DNA of 64,000 nt from an uncultured Pseudomonas sp. (GTDB lineage: Bacteria > Pseudomonadota > Gammaproteobacteria > Pseudomonadales > Pseudomonadaceae): the NCBI RefSeq assembly GCF_946885955.1, contig NZ_CAMPHI010000002.1, positions 124,001-188,000 on the forward strand. The letters are read 5' to 3'. Shown here piece by piece: positions 50,601 through 58,007 of the stretch. The position numbers and the translations under genes are program-made. Under the pieces are notes generated by a model. That model searched no databases. It was not told the DNA's origin and worked only from the letters and a program-made list of their open reading frames with translations. Position 1 is the stretch's first letter. Each line of letters opens with the position of its first letter.

Positions 50601-52439
50601 GCGCTGGATTTGATACTCCACCGCGGCGATATGTTTGCCCTCGTAGCGCAGCCGCAGCGCGCGGCCGGCCCTGTTGCTCAGGCGCTGGATGCGCCCCATC
50701 AGGTCGCGACTGAGGTTGATGCGGTTACCGTAGGCATCGCTGATGGCGATCAGGTAGCCGCCCTGGGTATCGCGGCGGAAATGATAGAAGCGCGGCGCCT
50801 TGCCGGCCTGGGCGAGGATCAGTTCGGCCGGGTCGTCGCCCAGGTAGATGGCGGCGCGTGACAAGCGGTTGGTGATCGCCGGGCGCTGCTGACTGGGTAT
50901 GGGGAAGCGTGTTCGGCGGTTCTCATGGTCAGTCCAGACCAGTTCCTCACCTTCTCGATCCAAACGGTGTGCCAAGCTGTGGCTCCAGCCATAGCCCAGG
51001 CCGCGGTCAATCTCGGCGGCGCTGGTGCGGTACAGGCGGCTCCAGGGGAAACTCAGCAGACCGTCAAGTTCGCCGTCGGTCAGGGTCAGCAGCTCTTCGC
51101 CGGTCACCATCGACACCGGACATTTGTCGGTGCAGGTCTTTTCGGCGCTGTCCGCCGCCTTATCGTTCGGGTTTTTCGCGGAAGCCGAAGCATCGTCCAC
51201 GGATTCCGCTTTGGTCACACGGGTGTTTTGCGTCTTGCCGCGTTTGACGCTCAGGGTGTCCGGTTCGGTCAGATCAATACCCTGGGCCGGACTCTTGACC
51301 TGCAGTGTGGTCTTTTGCGAGCTGTTGACCAGTACCTCGCCGCGCGCGGCCAGCGGCTTGACCGCCTCGGCATGGGGCTTGAGCGCATGGCTCTTGCTCA
51401 CGTCGATCAGGGTTTGCACGGCTTTTCTAAGCTGCCCGGCTGCGCCGTTGCTGAGCCCCTTGATCGCCTTGGTGGAATAGCGTACGACCAACCCGGCTCC
51501 CCCGGTCAGGACGATACCCAGCAGAATATCCAGCAGCAGGCCGGTAAGGGCCTGCCCGGTGAGCTCCGCAACGGTGGTGGGCGGCAGCAGTTGCACCCAG
51601 CACACCACCGCAGAGGCGTAGAGGAACATCAGCGGCTCGTCGCTGACGATCATCAGCAGCGTATGCATCAAATCCTTGGCCTGCGCCTTGAGCTTCTGAA
51701 AGTCGAATTCAGAAATAAACGTCAGCAGCTTGTCGCAATACTTGTCCAGATTGGTGAGTATCTCGAACAGCTTCTTGACGTCGTCCCAGAGCGCCATCAA
51801 GGCGTTGCCCATACCATCCACAAACGCTTTGTTGATCTGTGCCAGACGCTTGGGGTCACCGACCGGCGCCATCAGCTTCCATTGCGGGGCAATGTTGCCG
51901 CTCCATTCCGCCTGCAACCAGTCGTGCAACTTGGCAATGACGCCGTCGTAGGAAGCGTAAAGGGTGTCGATCTCACGCTGGCTGACGTTGGGGTAGAAGC
52001 GAATGCGGTATTGGCTGTTAGGGATGCAGCCGCTGATGCTGCCCATGCCGTTGGCATCAAGCGTACCGGTAAATTTCTGCGGGCTCTGGCCGCTAAAAAT
52101 CGAGAGTTGCTGCACCGCCTCAAAGGGCGTGTTACCGATGGGCACGAAGTTGGCGGAGTCGAAGGCATGCAACAGTTTGAGCTGCCCGTTCACCGGGCAA
52201 GTCGCATAGGCGTTCACCGCCCCGGTTTTATCCTTGTCAGCCTTGATCGGCATGATCTCGTCGCCGATGGTGAACTTCTGCTGGGCATCGAGCGCCCAGC
52301 CGGTCAGCAGGCTGTCGGCCAGCTCTTTATAGCGCTCCATGCTGTTGCGTTTGAAGTCGCCAATGATCTTGCCCGCGTCGGGCTCCTCTGCCATCAGGCC
52401 ATAAAGCATGAACGAGCCATAAAGGACATTGCTGATCAT
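47601..52439 (-). CDS. Rhs-repeat polymorphic toxin (T6SS effector)
   Basis: Protein of 1612 residues. Residues 1-270 form an N-terminal region without PAAR. Hydrophobic helices lie near 275-330 (LMFLYASAVVCWVQLLPPTT; ALTGLLLDILLGIVLTGGAG), a likely translocation segment. The Rhs cage runs from CPVSMVTGEELLTLTDGELD (about residue 445) through many YDAxGRL-type repeats to the core end GSYLNPDPIKLAGGLNNYQY and WVDPLGL. The variable tip of about 165 residues starts at residue 1448. It contains STGYRYMRYEND, APTTYVGFEKYETGSEAREA and RLRGEFDTLQLY, a layout recalling Tre-type ADP-ribosyltransferases (Arg, ST-like, Glu elements). Start overlaps the adaptor stop (ATGA); stop overlaps the immunity start. 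Confidence 0.93.
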   Translation of the reverse strand: MISNVLYGSFMLYGLMAEEPDAGKIIGDFKRNSMERYKELADSLLTGWALDAQQKFTIGDEIMPIKADKDKTGAVNAYATCPVNGQLKLLHAFDSANFVPIGNTPFEAVQQLSIFSGQSPQKFTGTLDANGMGSISGCIPNSQYRIRFYPNVSQREIDTLYASYDGVIAKLHDWLQAEWSGNIAPQWKLMAPVGDPKRLAQINKAFVDGMGNALMALWDDVKKLFEILTNLDKYCDKLLTFISEFDFQKLKAQAKDLMHTLLMIVSDEPLMFLYASAVVCWVQLLPPTTVAELTGQALTGLLLDILLGIVLTGGAGLVVRYSTKAIKGLSNGAAGQLRKAVQTLIDVSKSHALKPHAEAVKPLAARGEVLVNSSQKTTLQVKSPAQGIDLTEPDTLSVKRGKTQNTRVTKAESVDDASASAKNPNDKAADSAEKTCTDKCPVSMVTGEELLTLTDGELDGLLSFPWSRLYRTSAAEIDRGLGYGWSHSLAHRLDREGEELVWTDHENRRTRFPIPSQQRPAITNRLSRAAIYLGDDPAELILAQAGKAPRFYHFRRDTQGGYLIAISDAYGNRINLSRDLMGRIQRLSNRAGRALRLRYEGKHIAAVEYQIQRAADTEEDSWQTEQTLVRYRYNAAGQLLEASNALGETERYRYDEANVILERQLAGGAAFYWEWQGEGKQARCVRHWANFQQMEARYSWDDKGGVTVLNADGSEQVYVHDDNARLVKQIDPDGAQTLKSYDEKGQLIAEQDPLGAITEYRYDEAGRLTAVIPPEDQPIAYEYRDGFVSAVQRGEATWKYRRNAQGDITAQTDPHGHTTQYNYDAQGRLLSIRHPDGSEHKLAWNPLGQLIEEQLPTGGERRYRYDAQGRQITRQDENGAITQYQWDAVGRLAQITLPGGCTRAFSYNAYGKVTGERDELGRVTRYEYADGLHLVSRRINPDGSQLRYRYDNARLLLTEIENERGEHYKLDYYPNGLIQRETAFDGRSTAYAYDLNGHLIEKKEFGDDGSELVTAYQRDAAGRLLVKTLPDGEQVHYTYDALGRLVGVDDGQWPLAYRYDLQDRLIEEHQGWATLRYEYDALGQLNHCRLPDGSRLDYRHQAGGTLAAIDLNGQPLTAHQFTAGGREQYRQQGALLSEYQYDEQGRLRAHNLRQEQQRVLQRHYRYDANGNLAGIDDSRKGSKSFHYDPLDRLVAVRGDTPESFAHDPAGTLLEQSTAVATDRVNVKGNRLLMQGDRHFDYDAFGNLMRERRGAGQRLITDYRYDNQHRLIGASLPDGSQVSYRYDAFGRRIAKVVDGKTTEFLWQGDRLIAESGPEQYRSYVYEPGTFRPLAMLQGKGAEAEPFYYQLDHLGTPQELTSAAGEILWSVKYRAYGNVAKLEVAEVDNPLRFQGQYFDAETGLHYNRHRYYNPNTGSYLNPDPIKLAGGLNNYQYVKNPTGWVDPLGLAGAKGDCPQPGKPDFYVGPSGPDSTLPSTGYRYMRYENDDGSINKYADMTLESKSAPTTYVGFEKYETGSEAREAFQVKGPEIGPDANGAGSWSDARLRGEFDTLQLYVEGVPKARVPHWKGDTDKTKLEPFAEAYPEYGKGGAAQLHLDGQKIDFDKVDVLPEN

Positions 52440-53179
52440 CGAGTCAATTCCTGTTCCAAATGGGCTTTGAAACGCCCGGCTAAAGTGTCTTCCATGTGCT
52501 GGCTGTGCCGAACGAAATGTTCGGTCTTCAGCCGCAGGTTGGGCTCGGGAAAGGCGAAATACAGCTCGGCGTGATCCTCACGCAGCCACTGCATCAGGTT
52601 GTCGACTAGCGGGGTGGGGTCTTCTTCATTCAACTTGTTGAGCAAGGTCGCCGGGACTTGCCACCAGGGGTAGGGCTTGGCCGGGGTGAGCGGTGGTAGT
52701 TCGAGTTCAAGCCCCTGACCATTGATCAGGTAACGCTCGAATACCGGCAGCAGCTCGCCGGCCTTGGCGCCCAGGTAGTTGAGGATCGGCAGTAAATGAC
52801 GGCCATCCCAGAAGCGGAAAAATACTTCGCTGGCGTCCGGCATGCGCACCTGGGTCAGGCCCTTGAGGTGCTCGAGTACGGTTTCAGGCGAGTGGGGCGA
52901 GCAGGCCAGCCAGCCCCAATCCTCTTCGCTAGCTTGCTCGACCCAGTCGAGAAAAGAACCGTCGGACTGCAACTCACCGAGAAATGGCATCACCGCCTGC
53001 CAATCCGCATAGGGCGTGCCGTCCCAGATGGGCAGCGGTGCAATAGCGGATTCTTGCTGGTAATAGGCATGCAGCGGGTTGGCGTCGCTGGCGTTGCTCA
53101 TCACCACGTAGAGATGGCTGTCGCCATTGCGGGGTTGGCCATTCAGCCAGTCGCGGACACTCAGGCGCTTAGATGGCAC
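52436..53179 (-). CDS. DUF4123-domain T6SS effector adaptor (Tap-like)
   Basis: Cytosolic chaperone that loads an effector onto VgrG, about 247 residues. The DUF4123 domain is seen in HLYVVMSNASDANPLHAYYQ, WDGTPYADWQAVMPFLGELQ, DWGWLACSPHSPETVLEHLK and VFFRFWDGRHLLPIL. I favour the GTG at 53179, which has AAGGA eight bases upstream and overlaps the vgrG stop by 11 bases; an ATG at 53212 would add 11 residues. The gene lies between vgrG and rhs and overlaps rhs by four bases, so it most likely links this Rhs toxin to this VgrG. Confidence 0.87.
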   Translation of the reverse strand: MPSKRLSVRDWLNGQPRNGDSHLYVVMSNASDANPLHAYYQQESAIAPLPIWDGTPYADWQAVMPFLGELQSDGSFLDWVEQASEEDWGWLACSPHSPETVLEHLKGLTQVRMPDASEVFFRFWDGRHLLPILNYLGAKAGELLPVFERYLINGQGLELELPPLTPAKPYPWWQVPATLLNKLNEEDPTPLVDNLMQWLREDHAELYFAFPEPNLRLKTEHFVRHSQHMEDTLAGRFKAHLEQELTR

Positions 53180-55262
53180 AGGCACCGTCCTTGCATTTCT
53201 CGCACTCTTCACAGAAAGGTGCGTTGCGTTTTAGCGTTTGAATTTGCGCGGGCGTTAGCAAGGCGCCGGCCTTATCCGCATCCGCCGGCTTGACCTTGCC
53301 CGGCCGAATCGGTGCTGCCCCCGAGCCACTTCCCGGCGCGCCACCCGAGTTGAATTTGATAATCGGCCCGACCAGGGTGATGCCGCCGCCATCCAGTTTG
53401 ATAAAGCTGCCGGCGGCTTTGAGGGTCAGTTCGCTGCCGGCTTCGAGGACGACCTTCTGGCCGCTGGATAGATGAATTTCTGTACCGGCGTTGATGTATT
53501 GGCCGGTGCCGATTTTGATGTGTTGGTTGTTGCCGACGGTGAGGTGGTCGTTGGCTTTGATTTCGCTTTTGCGATCCAGATGCGTGGTGCGGTGTTCTTC
53601 GGCCAGAAATTCGCTGTAGCTGTTGGCTTCGATGGTGTCGTGGCGTTCGTTACCGATGCGGATCTTCTGGTCGTGCTCGATGTTTTCGTCCCAGTCGCGC
53701 TCGGCGTGGATGTAGATCTGTTCCTCGCCCTTTTTGTCTTCGATGCGTATTTCGTTGTAGCCGCCACCGCCTGGCGAGCTGAGGGTTTTGAACACGGTGC
53801 GGGTCTTGTTCGCCGGCAGGTCGTAGGGGACGACGTGTTCCTTGTGATACAGGCAGCCGGTGACCAGTGGCTGGTCGGGATCGCCTTCAAGAAAAGTGAC
53901 CAGTACTTCCATGCCCACGCGCGGAATGGCGATGGCGCCGTAGCGGTCGCCGGCCCAGCTACTCGATACGCGCAGCCAGCAGCTGGTTTTATCGTCGGCC
54001 TGCCCCTCTCGATCCCAGAAAAATTGCACCCTGACCCGGCCGTATTGGTCGCAGTGGATTTCCTCGCTGGCGGGGCCTGTGACCACGGCGCTCTGGCTGC
54101 CGAGGATGCGCGGCTTGGGATGGTTCAGCGCTGGGCGGAAGGGTACGGTCCAAGGGGTGGCGGTGAAGTGGTTGCGGTAGCCCTGGATGAAATCGGGGGC
54201 GCCTGCTTTTCCCTCACCCCAACCCTCTCCCGGAGGGAGAGGGGGCTGACCGTGTTGGCTGCCAAAGTCTGTGACCGACTCTTCCAGCACCTGCGGCTGT
54301 TTGCCTTCGTGGTGGATTTCGGTCAGTAACCAGAGGTCGTTCCAGTTTTGCCGCGGGTGGTCGGTGAAGGCGAGGAAGTGGCCGCTGACCAGCAGCGTCT
54401 GGTCACTGTCGCCCTGGGCCAGCTCGAAGTCGTGGCGGTGGCGTTCCAGGGCGCGTTGGCTGAGGTGTTTGCCGCGCTCGCGCTCGACGAAACGGCCGGG
54501 GTAGTCGTAGTCCTCGAGGTCCGGGGTGAATTCGCTCTTGGCCGCGGCCTCCATTAGCAGTTTGGGCTTTTCGAAATCGTAATCGCGGCGGGTCACCCGG
54601 CTGGTGCGGGTTTCCACGCGCACGCCGAAGCGTTTGATCACCGGCTGATCGGCGACCAGGCCGCTGTCTTGCTGATAAGCGGTGGGCGCCAGTTTGGGAA
54701 ACGGTGTCTGATCGTCGCCGAACACCAACACATGGCCCTGCGCGCTGTGTTGGAAGTGGTAGTGAATACCCTCTTCTTCGCATAGGCGCTGAATAAAGTG
54801 CAGGTCGGATTCGTCGTACTGCACGCAGTACTCGCGCTCGGGGTAGATCGAGCCGAGTTGAAATTGGTAGGCGTTAGCCTGGATGCCGTGCTCTTCGAGC
54901 ACTTGGCCGATGATCTTTTCCACCGTCAGGTGTTGGAAAATTCGTTGGTTAACGCGGTGCGCCAGATAGGCCAGTTGCGGGCGCAGGCTGACGTGGTAAC
55001 GGGTCAGGCGCTTGCCGGATTCGCCCTGGGCGACGCGGTAGAGCTGCCCGTGGATGCCATTGCCGGCCTGGGATAACGCCAGGAATGCGGGCTGATGCAG
55101 CAGGCTTTCCAGGTCGAGGTCGGGACGTTCGCTGACCAGTTCCAGTTCGAATTCGAAAGGCTGGCTGATTGCCTCGCGGCCGCTGAATTCGAGCACCTGC
55201 AGATCGTGACTGACGCCTTCGATGCTGAGGCTGAAATGGGTCTGGTTGGCAGGGGCGAACAT
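53169..55262 (-). CDS. vgrG: T6SS spike protein VgrG
   Basis: Trimeric spike tip of 697 residues. The gp27-like base domain starts FSLSIEGVSHDLQVLEFSGR. The OB domain region includes RVRVQFFWDREGQADDKTSC and RVGMEVLVTFLEGDPDQPLV. The gp5-like beta-helix needle follows, with EIRIEDKKGEEQIYIHAERD and HDTIEANSYSEFLAEEH. Two oddities: an in-frame repeat insert at about residues 340-353 (PPLPPGEGWGEGK), and a cysteine-rich tail APFCEECEKCKDGACAI after a Gly/Pro linker. No extra enzymatic domain is visible; cargo is probably the Rhs protein via the adaptor. Confidence 0.95.
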   Translation of the reverse strand: MFAPANQTHFSLSIEGVSHDLQVLEFSGREAISQPFEFELELVSERPDLDLESLLHQPAFLALSQAGNGIHGQLYRVAQGESGKRLTRYHVSLRPQLAYLAHRVNQRIFQHLTVEKIIGQVLEEHGIQANAYQFQLGSIYPEREYCVQYDESDLHFIQRLCEEEGIHYHFQHSAQGHVLVFGDDQTPFPKLAPTAYQQDSGLVADQPVIKRFGVRVETRTSRVTRRDYDFEKPKLLMEAAAKSEFTPDLEDYDYPGRFVERERGKHLSQRALERHRHDFELAQGDSDQTLLVSGHFLAFTDHPRQNWNDLWLLTEIHHEGKQPQVLEESVTDFGSQHGQPPLPPGEGWGEGKAGAPDFIQGYRNHFTATPWTVPFRPALNHPKPRILGSQSAVVTGPASEEIHCDQYGRVRVQFFWDREGQADDKTSCWLRVSSSWAGDRYGAIAIPRVGMEVLVTFLEGDPDQPLVTGCLYHKEHVVPYDLPANKTRTVFKTLSSPGGGGYNEIRIEDKKGEEQIYIHAERDWDENIEHDQKIRIGNERHDTIEANSYSEFLAEEHRTTHLDRKSEIKANDHLTVGNNQHIKIGTGQYINAGTEIHLSSGQKVVLEAGSELTLKAAGSFIKLDGGGITLVGPIIKFNSGGAPGSGSGAAPIRPGKVKPADADKAGALLTPAQIQTLKRNAPFCEECEKCKDGACAI
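54211..54243. repeat. Palindromic repeat element inside vgrG
   Basis: CCCTCACCCCAACCCTCTCC followed by GGAGGGAGAGGG; the inner arms CCCTCTCCC (54223-54231) and GGGAGAGGG (54235-54243) form a hairpin. This resembles a widespread intergenic repeat whose translation gives LPPGEGWGEG. Here it is read in frame within vgrG, between the base domain and the segment DFIQGYRNHFTATPW. Confidence 0.75.
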
Positions 55263-55361
55263 TCGTTGTTCCTCTTGTTTCGATCCATGAATAAGCCAGC
55301 CATTCTACGAGCCCATCGAGCGAACAACCGGGCGTATTCGACGTTTATGGCCTGATGCGGA

Positions 55362-55399
55362 AAACTCGAAAACACAACGGCCAGGACGATGCCTGGCCG
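55362..55399 (-). terminator. Intrinsic terminator after hcp
   Basis: Stem CGGCCAGG / CCTGGCCG (55378-55399 on the plus strand) followed on the minus strand by TTGTGTTTTCGAGTTTTCC. It lies 30 bases past the hcp stop and before vgrG, so hcp is probably made in excess over the spike and effector genes. Confidence 0.75.
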
Positions 55400-55428
55400 A
55401 TGCGGTATTACACGAGCTCAGCCAAGAC

Positions 55429-55947
55429 TTAGGCGGAGATCGGGGTACGCCAGTCGTCGGAGCCGGAAGTGCCGGAGACTTCGTGGGTCCAAACGATTTT
55501 GCGGTAGGTGAAGTACACGTCTTCCAGGTGAGTGAAGTGCGACATGCCTGGGTCTTGGCAGTTCGGCATGCGCGACTGCACGTCGACGATCACGGCATCT
55601 TCCAGCTCGATGGTGAAGTAGTGCTCTTGAGTACCGGTGGAGGAAGTGCGGTACCACTCCAGGCGGCACTTGTTCAGACGCTCACCGGAGGTCAGGGAGT
55701 TGAAGATCAGCGGCGAGGATTTGTCGAACACTTTGGTGATCATCAGCGGCTTGTGTACGCGCTGACCAGTCGGCTGGCCGGACTGCGGATCGCGCGGGAT
55801 GATGACCTGGTGGTTGAAGGCTTGAACCAGGATCTGGTCTTCATGACCTTCCTGGAAGATGTTGCCGACCGAGTCTTCGGTGAAAGTGCCGGCGGTGATC
55901 AGGCCTTGCTTGGTGCCTTCGAGGGACAGATACGCGGGTGTTGGCAT
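55429..55947 (-). CDS. hcp: T6SS tube protein Hcp
   Basis: Secreted ring-forming tube protein, 172 residues, no signal peptide. Family features: PAYLSLEGTKQGLITAGTFT at the N-terminus, QAFNHQVIIPRDPQSGQPTG, HKPLMITKVFDKSSPLIFNS and HYFTIELEDAVIVDV. The ATG at 55947 has AAGGAAAG upstream. It heads an orphan effector island, since no sheath or baseplate genes are present within the window; the secretion machine must be encoded elsewhere. Confidence 0.96.
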   Translation of the reverse strand: MPTPAYLSLEGTKQGLITAGTFTEDSVGNIFQEGHEDQILVQAFNHQVIIPRDPQSGQPTGQRVHKPLMITKVFDKSSPLIFNSLTSGERLNKCRLEWYRTSSTGTQEHYFTIELEDAVIVDVQSRMPNCQDPGMSHFTHLEDVYFTYRKIVWTHEVSGTSGSDDWRTPISA

Positions 55948-56480
55948 GAGTGCTTTCCTTGCCTTGGGTCATGGATCTGAGTGATCCGGGAGCCCAGTAG
56001 AAAGCCAATAGCATGCCAGTTTCATAAAGCACATTTAAAACAATAACTTAGCGTGACCGATAAAAATAAAATAGTCACAATGTGCGGTAAGTCACTGAAG
56101 AGTGCGCAACTTGTTGCACAGCGCTGTGCAACAAGTTGCGCATTGTTGCCTAAGCCTTTAACAGCCGAGGCTGTAGGGAAGTATCCACAGACTTATCCCC
56201 AATTTGCTGCGCAACAAGTTGCGCAGTTGGCATATTGGGCCTGCTGGGTTCAGCGCCGCTATAACCATAGATCACCCGCTCAAACAGCGCCCTCGGACCA
56301 ATGAAAAGACGCTGCTCCTCGTACTGTGCCGCATTCAGGCAGCGGCGCTTAAGTGAGGGCTGAACTTCGCAGGGTATGTCGTGCGCGCCAGTGGCACAGC
56401 GGGTTTCTGGTGCATAGGGCGCACCCCAGCCATGGCGATGGTGGGTTGGCGCCGTCCCCGGCGCCAAGTTAGCTGAAGGC
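55948..56480. promoter_or_regulatory. Intergenic region with large palindromes between ect cluster end and hcp
   Basis: No supported gene in 533 bases. It contains the hcp promoter side on the left. At 56103-56142 is a perfect 40-base palindrome, arms TGCGCAACTTGTTGCACAGC and its complement. At 56207-56226 the same core recurs as CTGCGCAAC-AA-GTTGCGCAG. Between them are a small hairpin ACAGCC-GA-GGCTGT (56161-56174) and two near-matches to a DnaA box (GTATCCACA, TTATCCCCA). A REP-like stretch follows near 56410. Confidence 0.7.
56446..56467 (-). terminator. Hairpin after the ect-ask operon
   Basis: Stem TTGGCGCC / GGCGCCAA with a 6-base loop lies 13 bases beyond the aspartokinase stop. No T-run follows on the minus strand, so it is a probable but not certain terminator. 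Confidence 0.5.
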
Positions 56481-57908
56481 CTAGGCAGCGATCACTTCAC
56501 CGTGGTTTTCCGGCTCGATCAGCGCGCGGTGCAGGGCCGCGATGGCGGCGTCGTAGTCGGCCTCGTTGACCACGCACTGCATTTCCACCTGGCGGATTGA
56601 CTGGTGTACCGCCTGGATGCAGATGCCGGCTTCGGTCAGTGCGGCCATGGTCTTGGCCAGGATGCCTTTTACCTTCAGGTCAGAGCCGATCGCCGAGACG
56701 ATGGCGACGTTGTGTACGGTGACTTCGGCGGCCGGGTAGCGTTCTTCGATCAACCGCGCGGCGCGGTCGATCAGCTTGCGCGAGCCGGAGGCGTAGTAGG
56801 TGATGCTGTTGGCGTCGGAGTCCTTGTTCACCACGTACAGGCGCAGTTGCTTGAGCAGCTTGGTGATTTCCATGTCGTAGCCGACATCGCCGAGCATGTC
56901 CTGATCGAACACCTCGAGGCCGAAGACGTCCTTGCGCCCGGCGATGATTTCCACGCAGGGCCGTTCGCTGCGATAGCTCTGGCTGATCAGGGTGCCGGCA
57001 TGCTCGGGCTCGAAGGCGTTCTTGATCCGCAGTTCGATGCCGGCACGGCGCAGGGTCTTGGCCGCGCGCGGGTGGATCGCCTCCATGCCGAGGTTCGACA
57101 GCTGGTCGGCGACGTCGTAGTTGGTGCGGCCGATGGTCACCACGGTGTTCTCGCCGACCAGTTTCGGGTCGGCGCTGCTGAGGTGAAATTCCTTGTGGAT
57201 GATCGCCTCGCGGGCGCCGGTGGCGGCGGCGATCTGAGCGAAGGTGATTTCGCTGTAGCCTCGGTCGAAGCTGTTCATCAGCCCTTCGCTGCAATGGGTG
57301 TAGCCGGTGGCGACGGCCAGCTCGCGGGACAGGTCGACGTCCTCGAAGCGGCTGCGAATCATCGTCTCGAAGGCCAGCGGCGCTTCCAGGTGCCAGCCGG
57401 TGAGGTCGACCAGCTTGGCGTTGACCCCGCGCTGCTTGAGCGCCAGCACGGTGTTGAAGGCGCTGTGGGCCTCGCCGAGCGAGGCGAGCATTTCGCGCAC
57501 CTTCATCAGGTGCTCGGTGAGCTGGAAGTGGCCGTACACGCACAGCCGCTGCAGGCTGTGCATGCATTCACCGGCATCGGCGATACGCGACTCGATGAAC
57601 TGGTTGGCCGCCTGGCGTTCGAACTCGCCGGTGAACAGCTCGGCGTTCTTCGCCAGCATGCGTTGGCGTACGGTTTCCAGTGCGTCACGCCAGGCGCCCT
57701 TGCTGCGGGCGTCGGCGAAGCGCTGGTAGACGCCGGGTTCGCCGGTTTTTTTATGTTCCAGCAACAGGTTGGTCAGGCCACTGTAGGCGGACACCACGAA
57801 GACCCGCTGGTACAGCTGGTCGCCCTGGCGCGGGCCGATAAGGATGTTGTTCAGAACTTCATCGAAGCGGCTCATGGACGTGCCGCCGATCTTTTCCACG
57901 GTATGCAT
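56481..57908 (-). CDS. ask: Aspartate kinase of the ectoine cluster (Ask_Ect)
   Basis: Phosphorylates aspartate, the first step toward aspartate semialdehyde used by EctB. 475 residues, longer than housekeeping LysC. The N-terminal kinase motif is HTVEKIGGTSMSRFDEVL; the C-terminus has tandem ACT domains (VAIVSAIGSDLKVKGILAKT and GICIQAVHQSIRQVEMQCVV). It is the last gene of ectABCD-ask. A dedicated aspartokinase inside ectoine clusters is known to escape normal feedback control. It is separated from ectD by 99 bases holding two hairpins. Confidence 0.93.
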   Translation of the reverse strand: MHTVEKIGGTSMSRFDEVLNNILIGPRQGDQLYQRVFVVSAYSGLTNLLLEHKKTGEPGVYQRFADARSKGAWRDALETVRQRMLAKNAELFTGEFERQAANQFIESRIADAGECMHSLQRLCVYGHFQLTEHLMKVREMLASLGEAHSAFNTVLALKQRGVNAKLVDLTGWHLEAPLAFETMIRSRFEDVDLSRELAVATGYTHCSEGLMNSFDRGYSEITFAQIAAATGAREAIIHKEFHLSSADPKLVGENTVVTIGRTNYDVADQLSNLGMEAIHPRAAKTLRRAGIELRIKNAFEPEHAGTLISQSYRSERPCVEIIAGRKDVFGLEVFDQDMLGDVGYDMEITKLLKQLRLYVVNKDSDANSITYYASGSRKLIDRAARLIEERYPAAEVTVHNVAIVSAIGSDLKVKGILAKTMAALTEAGICIQAVHQSIRQVEMQCVVNEADYDAAIAALHRALIEPENHGEVIAA

Positions 57909-57940
57909 GTGTGCGTCCAGTTCTGGTGAATGCTTCCCTG

Positions 57941-57991
57941 GGCCGGCAATCGCCGGCCGAAGAGCGAAGGCAGGCCCAGCGATGGGCCTGC
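57941..57991 (-). terminator. Tandem hairpins between ectD and ask
   Basis: GGCCGGC-AATC-GCCGGCC at 57941-57958 and GCAGGCCC-AGCGAT-GGGCCTGC at 57970-57991 form two perfect stems in the 99-base gap. No clear T-run follows. They may lower or time ask expression relative to ectABCD. Confidence 0.5.
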
Positions 57992-58007
57992 GCGATCGAG
58001 CGAGCGA

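Noticed and set aside
48200..51100. Repetitive coding as a CRISPR or tandem repeat locus
   Set aside because: The repetition is protein-level YD/Rhs repeats of varying length in one open frame, not identical DNA repeats with spacers.
56181..56201. Chromosomal origin suggested by DnaA-like boxes
   Set aside because: Only two imperfect boxes, no dnaA, dnaN or rpmH nearby and no AT-rich unwinding element.
56150..56467. Minus-strand 105-codon frame between hcp and ask
   Set aside because: It spans the palindromes and a REP-like stretch; composition and overlap with structured DNA argue against a gene.
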